DNA of 5,612 nt, taken from Clostridium sp. CAG:921. Its GTDB lineage: Bacteria; Bacillota; Clostridia; TANB77; CAG-465. The stretch's first letter is position 1. The number at the start of each line of letters is the position of its first letter. The position numbers were made by a program, and so were the translations under genes. This document shows, piece after piece, positions 1-5,612 of this stretch. The DNA lies in assembly GCA_000433135.1 (NCBI GenBank), contig HF991961.1, forward strand, positions 21,805-27,416. The letters are read 5' to 3'. The notes beneath the pieces are model-generated. The model worked only from the letters and a program-made list of their open reading frames with translations. It made no database searches and had not been told where the DNA came from.

Positions 1-407
1 CTTGGATCTATCATATCAGTAATATCATCTTTATTTAGTGTAGCAGCTACTACCATTTTTATAGCTTCTGATTTAGTTATATTTTCAGATTCATTTGAAG
101 TGCCAGAATCATACAATTTAGAAAAACCATAAGCATCCATTTTAGCATTTGCATTTATATTTCCTTTTCCAAATATGTTAACGCACAGTGCAATAATTGC
201 AATTATAACTATAACAACAATTATACTAAATATTGCAAACGTTATCTTAGATTTAATATAAAATTTTCCTTTCGATGAATTTATATTCATCTTTATATCT
301 TTTGGAATTTTAACGCCTTTATCTTTTGTTATATTTTTATCCATCACATCATTTTTAGTATTCTTACTAGAATTTTTAATTACACTTTTTTTATTATTAC
401 TTTCCAT
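1..407 (-). CDS. Membrane-anchored surface protein with S-layer-homology-like segment, N-terminal part only
   Basis: The frame starts with ATG at 407-405 and stays open to the left edge, giving 135 complete codons, so the 3' end is missing. The start is supported by GAGGTG seven bases upstream and a good promoter just before it. Residues 1-54 are hydrophilic and lysine-rich. Residues 57-79 form one strongly hydrophobic segment rich in I, V, A and F. From about 82 the chain is hydrophilic again. By the positive-inside rule the N-terminus should be cytoplasmic and the remainder outside, as with a signal anchor. Residues 92-130 contain ITKSEAIKMVVAATLNKDDI, which resembles the second half of an S-layer homology domain (typically ITRAEFAxLLVxAL); such domains bind secondary cell-wall polymers. 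The usual aromatic first half is poorly matched, so the domain call is tentative. The long tail argues against a classical cleaved signal peptide, although ANA at 86-88 could be a signal peptidase site. The function of the missing part cannot be told. Confidence 0.85.
   Translation of the reverse strand, partial: MESNNKKSVIKNSSKNTKNDVMDKNITKDKGVKIPKDIKMNINSSKGKFYIKSKITFAIFSIIVVIVIIAIIALCVNIFGKGNINANAKMDAYGFSKLYDSGTSNESENITKSEAIKMVVAATLNKDDITDMIDP
171..239 (-). other. Transmembrane segment (residues 57-79) of the partial membrane protein
   Basis: About 23 consecutive residues are almost all I, V, A, F or L with one C. A lysine-rich stretch (KGKFYIKSKI, residues 46-55) lies just before it and a glycine/lysine/asparagine stretch just after. 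This is the pattern of a signal anchor or an uncleaved signal sequence with the N-terminus inside. The single cysteine (residue 75) is preceded by L rather than G, A or S, so it does not make a lipoprotein box. Confidence 0.85.
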
Positions 408-414
408 AAATCTC

Positions 415-420
415 CACCTC
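415..420 (-). promoter_or_regulatory. Strong ribosome binding site for the membrane protein gene
   Basis: GAGGTG on the minus strand matches the anti-Shine-Dalgarno sequence and sits seven bases before the ATG at 407-405. It fixes the start codon of this gene. With the promoter at 433-461, the predicted leader is only about 20 bases, so the binding site lies almost at the 5' end of the transcript. That leaves no room for a riboswitch or leader attenuator. Confidence 0.9.
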
Positions 421-432
421 ATATATAAAAAT

Positions 433-461
433 ATTATATATAAAAACAGATAATTTATCAA
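433..461 (-). promoter_or_regulatory. Sigma-A-type promoter of the membrane protein gene
   Basis: On the minus strand the -35 hexamer TTGATA (461-456, five of six consensus bases) is followed by a 17-base spacer and a perfect -10 hexamer TATAAT (438-433). Transcription should begin near 426, giving a leader of about 20 bases. The best hexamers, ideal spacing and correct placement before a strong ribosome binding site make this convincing despite the AT-rich background, in which chance -10 matches are common. Confidence 0.85.
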
Positions 462-464
462 GTT

Positions 465-482
465 TTTTAAAATATTTTAAAA
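465..482 (-). promoter_or_regulatory. A/T-only perfect palindrome in the UP-element position
   Basis: TTTTAAAATATTTTAAAA reads the same on both strands for all 18 bases. It ends three bases upstream of the -35 hexamer, at roughly -39 to -56 from the predicted start. That is where the RNA polymerase alpha subunit contacts UP elements, and the A-tract/T-tract composition suits that role. It could instead be the site of a dimeric regulator, or an accident of the very AT-rich region. The palindrome is seen; the role is inferred. Confidence 0.5.
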
Positions 483-490
483 GTACAAAT

Positions 491-530
491 AATAAGTTTT
501 GTAGTTTTGTAACATTTTTGTAAACTTATT
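491..530. repeat. Inverted repeat with 9-bp arms
   Basis: AATAAGTTT at 491-499 and AAACTTATT at 522-530 are exact reverse complements separated by 22 bases. The dyad overlaps the phased TTGTAA array and lies about 30 bp upstream of the -35 element. It may be an operator for a regulator that binds two half sites about three helical turns apart, or may simply arise from biased composition. A long loop and weak A/T pairs make an RNA hairpin unlikely. Confidence 0.45.
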
Positions 531-534
531 GTAA
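507..534 (-). promoter_or_regulatory. Triple TTACAA direct repeat with 11-bp period, possible response-regulator site
   Basis: On the plus strand TTGTAA starts at 507, 518 and 529, exactly 11 bp apart; on the minus strand this reads TTACAA three times. The outer copies extend to an identical 13-bp direct repeat (TTGTAACATTTTT at 507-519 and 529-541). Direct repeats spaced by one helical turn are the usual binding pattern of OmpR/PhoB-family response regulators. In the alternative register the minus strand reads GTTACA, TTTACA, GTTACA with 5-base gaps, close to the TT(A/T/C)A(C/T)A boxes of Bacillus PhoP. The array lies at about -81 to -108 from the predicted start of the membrane protein gene, suitable for an activator. 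Which regulator binds is unknown. Confidence 0.5.
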
Positions 535-618
535 CATTTTTTGATTTATCATATTTTAAATGAATTTAATACTACATTTTTCATTAAAACTTTTTAATAT
601 TCAGATGATTATGTTTAT

Positions 619-661
619 AAAAAAAATAGTAAACTAGAAAATTTACTTTCTAATTTACTAT
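619..661 (-). terminator. Intrinsic terminator of the giant surface protein gene
   Basis: The arms at 626-640 and 647-661 form a 15-bp stem with a 6-base loop. It is followed in the minus direction by eight consecutive U residues (619-626, the last overlapping the stem foot). The single imperfect position (634/653) is a G-U wobble in the minus-strand RNA but a C-A mismatch in plus-strand RNA, and only the minus direction has a U tract. The terminator therefore acts on the gene ending at 701, about 40 bases after its stop codon. The stem is AT-rich and so weaker than usual, but long. Confidence 0.9.
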
Positions 662-700
662 CTCTTTATACATATGATACTTTTGTATTTTCAAATATTA

Positions 701-3700
701 TTAATCAAAATCTTCCGCAGCTCTATTATCTGTGTCATACAATATTACAGTACCTCTTATATCATTGTATCTATCTTTATTTATATTCCAAATTCCATTT
801 TCTAATTGAATTCTTAAAGTACCTTCAAGTTCTTTTCCAGATTGTATTCCAAGGTAACCTTCATAATCCCATTGTGTCGTATTTGGAATTATACTCTTAT
901 CTTTATCTCTATCATTTTGATTATAGCTAATTGTTACCGTTTTCCCAGCATTTCCAGCAGTTTTTAGTGTTGTTTTGCATTTTATATCAAATTTAACACC
1001 AATATAGCCATTAGTTAAAGGATTATTGATATTTCCTCCTTTTTCAACAACTATAGTTGAATTTGGAAGTTTAAACTCACCATACCAAGTTTGAATATAT
1101 GATACATCCACATTATGGAATGTCATCATATTACTTGATAATGTAAACTCTTTTGAAATAACCATTTTTTCAAGTTTTTCAGATAACAATGTTGTATCTT
1201 CAGCATACATAGTATCAAGTGATCTATATCCATCACTAGGTTTAAATGAAATGCTATAATTACTTGTATCAAAAGGTACATACTTACCTGATGAGTTCTT
1301 GTAGTATAAAATTATATTATTTTTAAATGTACTTCCATCTTTACTTATATAGTAATATGATGGTGTTATTATTACTTCTCTAGTTTCATTTTCATTAGCT
1401 ACTTTTTCTTTTGAGATTACATTTCCATCTTTATCTTTTTTCTCAGTAACAGTTACTGGTGCATATGCACCTGCTGTTTTCAAATCAAAACTAAATCTAT
1501 AACCAAGTTTTGGTGCTTGTAAATAAGTAGAATCTGTATGTTTTACTGGACCTAGAGGCAATATAGTCTTCGTAGATACTTTATTTAGTACTGACATAGC
1601 TCTATTTTCAATAATATTTACACCTTGCGCACTACCGTCTTGATTTATTATTTGCCTTTTTATACCAGAAAAATACCTGATTCCTGTTGAATCATTTACA
1701 TTACCATCTGATGTTTTTCTAAATACATTTTTAAAGTTTACATCTAAGCAATCTGTTATTTCAAAATCGTATATTCTATCTATATTTGTTGCTGTTGTAC
1801 TATTTTGTACAAAATACTTTGAATCTGACTTCATTTCTTTTTGATTACTTTCATCATCATGATATAAAATGTTTTTCTTTGTATCTTCCTTTCCATCATT
1901 ATCAGTATCAACTTTTACAATATGTGTTGGTTCTTGCGTATTTGATTTTTCATCACAGAAAGTTGCAATCTTAGCAATACTTTTTCTAGCTATTAAAGTA
2001 AGTAAACCAGATACTGAAGTATCAGCTTTTAATTTTGGATTATTAGTTATAACTGTACTTATTAAATTTGAACTTGCATTTTTAGTACTTGCAATAACTT
2101 TCAAATTTCCAATAACAGATAAACCTGATGTACCACTTGCTTCTCTAGCTTTAATTTTTCCACCAGCAGGTACATATATTTCTTCATTTTTATCATATGA
2201 ATCCTTAATATCACTGCCTTTATATACAGATCCATCAGCATTATACACAACTACTTGATTTACTTTAAAATCAAATATTACCCAGTAGTTTTGTAAATAA
2301 TTTTTCATATTAATTTTATCATTGTATACGTCACCTTTATATGACTCATTTAATTTTGGAATAAGAGTAAATTCAGCATTTTTTTGTATTACTACACTAT
2401 CTGAATTGTCTACAGAATGATCAACATAACTTGTCATCTCAATAGTTGGCTCTTCAAGTGCTAGTGGAGTATATACATTTACTTTCGTATTGGTATCAGA
2501 TTTTGAAGCAACAGTTTTTATCGTTTTATCTACATTTTCACCAATAATTCCATTTATATTATATGTTGCTACTCCTTGTGGTGTTCTTACCCCATTAAAT
2601 TTGTTTTCTTTTACTTGTTGAGTTCTATTATTAAAGTTTGATTCACTCGTATATTCTATAATACTAGCAATAGCACTACTAATACTATTATCATTTTGTG
2701 GATTTACACTTTTTAACGTACTAACAGTACTAGACGCCTTTGATATTCCAGTAATTGAAAATTTATAATTTTCTCCACTATTTGGACTTATAACGCCATC
2801 TCTATCATTTGTAATGTATCTTGCTTCTTCAGAAGAAGAGTTTTCAATGTGTGCTGATTGTAATTCGTAAGCATCATATTTTTTTATTTTATATGTAATC
2901 GCACCTGTATCTTTATTAACAGTTTCAGGAGTATATACAAGTGTATATGGATATGTCATACTAGTTTTTAAATATGAATCTAAGTATTCTGTAACTGGCA
3001 CATATACTACATTACAATCTTCATTTTTACTTGTACTACTTCCAGAAATATCTTCACCCTTTTCATTTTTTGGGGTTATTTCGATATTTGGTACTACTGG
3101 ATCTGGTGTTTTTTCAATATTATCGCAATTAGGCCCTACACAATCTGGTGGAACCGGATCACAGTCATCAATACAGTCACCATTCACTCCATTATAAATA
3201 AAATCTATATATGTTGTTTTTCCTTTTATGTCATATGAAGTATTATTTTGCATAGCAACTTTAAATGCAGAATTTGAATCTTTGTATACATATGCACCTT
3301 CGTATTTATACCTAACATTATCCATATATATGGTATTTGATCTTTCAACATGAAGTGTATCACTAGGCTCTATTTCATAACATTCACTATAGTTAGAGGA
3401 AGTATTAGTTGAATTTAGCAATTCATAAAAATGTTCACTAGCATCTGTTATAGAAATATTTCCTTTTCCAACATTTATATCGTAATAATCTAAGTCATGC
3501 CTTACCCTTTGAGTATCATTTTTTAACTCATTAAGTAGTAAATAATAATTTCCACTACCATCTTTGATATCAGTTTTTTCACTTGTTTTCACTAAATGCC
3601 TTACATATACTTTACTGTTTGGTATAATATTAAATTTAAAACGTATAATACTATAATCTCCACCATTTGATAAAACAGATGGTGCACTCATTGCATCCAC

Positions 3701-5612
3701 TGTTACGCTTCTATTATTAGTATATCTAACGCTTGGAATAGAAGCATTGGCAGTACTATAATCAGTTCTTGTTGTATACTTTGAACCTAAAAAAGTAAAT
3801 TTTTCTTTAAAACCAGAAACCTTAAATGGTTTACTTAAATCTTTATCTTTTAAAAAATCAGCAGTAAATGATGATCCAAACGAACTTCTAGTAAATATAA
3901 CTCTAAGTCCTTTTATTAATTGTTCACTAGCATTAACTAATTGTACATCAAATACTCTTAAAGAATAATATATATCAATTACAATCTCTGAATTTACATC
4001 ATTAGGTGTTATTTCTAAATCAAAAGAAGGACGATCTGATATTCCATAACTCCAACTACTTCCATAATCTTTTGAACCAATAGCAATTTTAGCACCAGAT
4101 ACAGTTCCACCAAGATGTCCAAAATCCACTGTATCATTCAAGCACAAATCACTATGTGAAACAGATTTATTAATATTTAATTTGGCTGACTCTCCTTTTT
4201 TTAAATCAAAATCCATGTTTGAAGAAATAATTTCTTCTTTTCCATTTGAATGTATATAGTGATACCTAAGATTTCCATTTCCAGTTACCTTGTAATGATA
4301 ATATTTAAAAGTAACTACTATTATATTTCCGTTATTGTTGTTATCTGTAATATTAGCAAAAACATCATCTGAACTTTGACTTATACTACCAGCACTATTT
4401 GGTGAAATATCAGTAGCGTAATAATAATTATTATCAAGTACATTATCAGGATCTTCACCCTTATTATCATTTCTAGAAATAGATACACTCCTACCAGAAT
4501 AAATTCCAGTTTTTGTATGTTTTATGCTACCATTATATTGATAATCTATTTTTACTCTAGTTCTTTCAAAGTATACATCGACAGTAGATTTGTCTTCTAA
4601 ATCGCCTGAATTTAGGGTATCACCAGTTAATTCTGAACCATTATTAATTTTATACTTAGTATATATAAATTTGTCATAATCATTATCATCTTTTAACTTT
4701 TCAACTACATCTTTACCTGGTTTTTCTAACACATTAGTGCTACCAGAAATACTAATTTCACGACTATATGATCCAACTTCATTACCATTTTCTATAAAAT
4801 GAGTATTTACAGTAGCTTTACCAGAATCTACTTTATCTTTTTTTATCCATAAAATGTTGTCATATAGATTATAAATAGCAGAGCTTGGATCATTTACATC
4901 TAAGCCACGAGTTTTATCTGACATCCAGTCAAACCAAGTATTATACAATGCTTGTGAAGCAGTTTCAGCATTCTGTTTAAAACAGTTATTTTTATCTTTT
5001 ACTCTAGGCTTAAAAGTTGTAATTATAGAAAAATAAACTTTATAGTAATTGCCATCTTCACTAAGCGTAAAATAATTATCTTTTTTTAGTTCTTGTATAA
5101 TTTCGTCAGATATACCTACTAATCGCATATCATAAATACTAGCATATAGTTTGTGTGCGATTCTCAATCCATTTTTCCCAATTAAGTAAGATTTTGTACT
5201 TACATTAGTCACGTAATCATCTGGTTTATTTGAAGATCCAGCACCAATGTAAAAGTACTGACAAACATCACTATTTACGTTTTTTGCATCTTCTTTATCA
5301 GTTAATGAGTTGGAAGCACATAACTTTAAAGTATAAGGAAAATCAGCCTTTTGCTCAGTTGTAACTTCACTAACTTCTAGATATTTTGTTTTTTTACCTT
5401 TTTGAAAAATTATACCTGCAGTAGAATATGACTTCCAATCGTAAGGTAACGAAGCTGAAGTATATTCTGACCAATTCTTTGGCAATTCTGATGGTTTATA
5501 AGCTTTAGTAATCAAGTTAAAAGTTACTCTTGAACCACTAAATAACGAATTAACATCTCCATCCTCGTAAATATTTAAGTCCTTTGCATATATGTTGCTA
5601 AACATTACAAAA
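701..5612 (-). CDS. Giant secreted multimodular surface protein, N-terminus cut by window edge
   Basis: The frame ends with TAA at 703-701 and is open to the right edge. Residues here are numbered from the in-frame ATG at 5605-5603, which gives 1634 residues, but that ATG is probably not the start. Two codons upstream are still in frame and the first residues (FVMFSNIYA, then KD) look like the end of a signal peptide cleaved after A7. After an unrecognised domain (8-262) come about five divergent beta-rich modules (264-806) that begin with strands such as VKIDYQYNG and end with strands such as VDVYFERT or IVVTFKYY. They are loosely like MucBP or Listeria-Bacteroides beta-grasp repeats. A four-cysteine hinge (811-827) and the proline linker TPDPVVPN (833-840) lead to a C-terminal half rich in S, T, N, D and K. 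That half holds one DxDxDG loop (1233-1241) and aromatic strands around YRFSFDLK (about 1368) and SYYYISKDG. There is no LPxTG motif, S-layer homology repeat or C-terminal membrane segment. Role unknown; adhesin-like or structural envelope protein is inferred. Its promoter is outside the window. Confidence 0.93.
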   Translation of the reverse strand, partial: FVMFSNIYAKDLNIYEDGDVNSLFSGSRVTFNLITKAYKPSELPKNWSEYTSASLPYDWKSYSTAGIIFQKGKKTKYLEVSEVTTEQKADFPYTLKLCASNSLTDKEDAKNVNSDVCQYFYIGAGSSNKPDDYVTNVSTKSYLIGKNGLRIAHKLYASIYDMRLVGISDEIIQELKKDNYFTLSEDGNYYKVYFSIITTFKPRVKDKNNCFKQNAETASQALYNTWFDWMSDKTRGLDVNDPSSAIYNLYDNILWIKKDKVDSGKATVNTHFIENGNEVGSYSREISISGSTNVLEKPGKDVVEKLKDDNDYDKFIYTKYKINNGSELTGDTLNSGDLEDKSTVDVYFERTRVKIDYQYNGSIKHTKTGIYSGRSVSISRNDNKGEDPDNVLDNNYYYATDISPNSAGSISQSSDDVFANITDNNNNGNIIVVTFKYYHYKVTGNGNLRYHYIHSNGKEEIISSNMDFDLKKGESAKLNINKSVSHSDLCLNDTVDFGHLGGTVSGAKIAIGSKDYGSSWSYGISDRPSFDLEITPNDVNSEIVIDIYYSLRVFDVQLVNASEQLIKGLRVIFTRSSFGSSFTADFLKDKDLSKPFKVSGFKEKFTFLGSKYTTRTDYSTANASIPSVRYTNNRSVTVDAMSAPSVLSNGGDYSIIRFKFNIIPNSKVYVRHLVKTSEKTDIKDGSGNYYLLLNELKNDTQRVRHDLDYYDINVGKGNISITDASEHFYELLNSTNTSSNYSECYEIEPSDTLHVERSNTIYMDNVRYKYEGAYVYKDSNSAFKVAMQNNTSYDIKGKTTYIDFIYNGVNGDCIDDCDPVPPDCVGPNCDNIEKTPDPVVPNIEITPKNEKGEDISGSSTSKNEDCNVVYVPVTEYLDSYLKTSMTYPYTLVYTPETVNKDTGAITYKIKKYDAYELQSAHIENSSSEEARYITNDRDGVISPNSGENYKFSITGISKASSTVSTLKSVNPQNDNSISSAIASIIEYTSESNFNNRTQQVKENKFNGVRTPQGVATYNINGIIGENVDKTIKTVASKSDTNTKVNVYTPLALEEPTIEMTSYVDHSVDNSDSVVIQKNAEFTLIPKLNESYKGDVYNDKINMKNYLQNYWVIFDFKVNQVVVYNADGSVYKGSDIKDSYDKNEEIYVPAGGKIKAREASGTSGLSVIGNLKVIASTKNASSNLISTVITNNPKLKADTSVSGLLTLIARKSIAKIATFCDEKSNTQEPTHIVKVDTDNDGKEDTKKNILYHDDESNQKEMKSDSKYFVQNSTTATNIDRIYDFEITDCLDVNFKNVFRKTSDGNVNDSTGIRYFSGIKRQIINQDGSAQGVNIIENRAMSVLNKVSTKTILPLGPVKHTDSTYLQAPKLGYRFSFDLKTAGAYAPVTVTEKKDKDGNVISKEKVANENETREVIITPSYYYISKDGSTFKNNIILYYKNSSGKYVPFDTSNYSISFKPSDGYRSLDTMYAEDTTLLSEKLEKMVISKEFTLSSNMMTFHNVDVSYIQTWYGEFKLPNSTIVVEKGGNINNPLTNGYIGVKFDIKCKTTLKTAGNAGKTVTISYNQNDRDKDKSIIPNTTQWDYEGYLGIQSGKELEGTLRIQLENGIWNINKDRYNDIRGTVILYDTDNRAAEDFD
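1883..1909 (-). other. Calcium-loop-like motif DTDNDGKED (residues 1233-1241)
   Basis: The nine residues fit D-x-D-x-D-G-x-x-D, the pattern of calcium-binding loops in thrombospondin type 3 repeats and dockerin/EF-hand-like sites in secreted proteins. It occurs once, followed ten residues later by a second acidic group (HDDE). A single loop of this kind usually stabilises structure rather than regulating activity. Calcium binding is inferred from the motif alone. Confidence 0.5.
3125..3175 (-). other. Four-cysteine hinge between the halves of the surface protein (residues 811-827)
   Basis: Cysteines 811, 815, 822 and 827 follow a C-x3-C-x6-C-x4-C pattern within 17 residues rich in D and P (DCDPVPPDC). 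The rest of the visible protein has only eight scattered cysteines (96, 115, 208, 488, 742, 864, 1217, 1286) plus one near the C-terminus (1543). The cluster sits almost exactly mid-protein, between the module array and a proline linker. Two disulfides, or a metal site, would make a compact hinge. Confidence 0.7.
3188..4816 (-). repeat. Five divergent beta-rich modules within the surface protein (residues 264-806)
   Basis: Proposed modules are residues 264-350, 351-438, 439-551, 552-663 and 664-806. Most open with an alternating strand (ATVNTHFIENG, VKIDYQYNG, LRYHYIHSNG, FDVQLVNAS, KVYVRHLVK). All close with a hydrophobic/aromatic strand (VDVYFERT, IVVTFKYY, IVIDIYYS, IIRFKFNI, YIDFIYNG), after which the next module starts at once. 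The first three resemble MucBP-type domains in having a G near the end of the first strand. Sequence identity between modules is too low to show as DNA repeats; the boundaries were set by eye. Confidence 0.5.
5585..5612 (-). other. Probable end of a signal peptide (cut by window edge)
   Basis: The in-frame translation from the edge reads FVMFSNIYAKDLN. A hydrophobic run followed by N-I-Y-A and then a charged residue fits the end of a type I signal peptide with cleavage after alanine 7 (I at -3, A at -1). The charged beginning and most of the hydrophobic core would lie beyond 5612. Only seven bases precede the ATG at 5605, so no ribosome binding site can be assessed. Confidence 0.65.

Noticed and set aside
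171..190. Possible lipoprotein box around the cysteine at the end of the membrane segment
   Set aside because: The residue before the cysteine is leucine, not G, A or S, and the preceding tail of more than 50 residues is too long for a lipoprotein signal.
408..435. Riboswitch or attenuator in the leader of the membrane protein gene
   Set aside because: The predicted leader is only about 20 bases and is filled by the ribosome binding site.
507..541. CRISPR-like repeat array
   Set aside because: Repeat units are only 6-13 bp with 11 or 22-bp spacing, far below CRISPR repeat and spacer lengths, and no cas genes are present.
560..637. Plus-strand frame of 25 codons in the intergenic region
   Set aside because: No ribosome binding site, AT-rich chance frame, and its end runs into the terminator stem.
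701..800. Search for a sortase signal at the C-terminus of the giant protein
   Set aside because: No LPxTG-like motif, hydrophobic stretch or basic tail is present; LPLGP and LPNST occur far upstream and lack the required context.
1786..1974. Plus-strand open frame of 62 codons
   Set aside because: It lies wholly inside the giant minus-strand gene, has no ribosome binding site of note, and its F/L/Y-rich product is the antisense shadow of that coding sequence.
1869..2258. Plus-strand open frame of 129 codons with hydrophobic stretches
   Set aside because: Antisense shadow of the giant gene; the apparent membrane-like composition comes from reading the complement of lysine-, asparagine- and serine-rich codons.

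Overview
The window comes from an AT-rich bacterium, roughly 30 percent GC by eye and lower still between genes. It has strong GAGGTG-type ribosome binding, a sigma-A-type promoter, an intrinsic terminator, lysine-, asparagine- and isoleucine-rich proteins, TGG for tryptophan and an S-layer-homology-like segment. Together these point to a low-GC Firmicute, most likely a clostridium-like, possibly uncultured gut lineage. That assignment is inference; no ribosomal or housekeeping marker is present.

The layout is simple and everything recognisable is on the minus strand. Positions 701-5612 are one giant gene that enters from the right edge. Its true start lies outside the window, and the reading frame is still open at the edge inside what looks like the end of a signal peptide. 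It encodes an exported protein of at least 1636 residues. The N-terminal domain is not recognised. It is followed by about five divergent beta-rich modules, a four-cysteine, proline-containing hinge, and a C-terminal half of about 770 residues with one calcium-loop-like motif. No cell-wall anchor or membrane segment was seen. An intrinsic terminator follows at 619-661.

Positions 408-618 separate the two genes and are the regulatory region of the second. From upstream to downstream on the minus strand there is an 11-bp-phased triple TTACAA repeat overlapping a 9-bp inverted repeat, an A/T-only perfect palindrome in the UP-element position, a near-consensus promoter (TTGATA-17-TATAAT), a very short leader and a strong ribosome binding site. 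Between the triple repeat and the terminator (about 542-618) I see only AT-rich sequence.

Positions 1-407 hold the first 135 codons of a second gene, cut by the left edge. It encodes a lysine-rich cytoplasmic tail, one transmembrane segment, and the start of an extracytoplasmic region with an S-layer-homology-like stretch.

Both genes appear to encode envelope proteins, one secreted and one membrane-tethered. The terminator and the separate promoter indicate distinct transcription units, so a shared role in the cell surface is suggested only by proximity. No mobile element, CRISPR array, RNA gene or recognisable enzyme was found.
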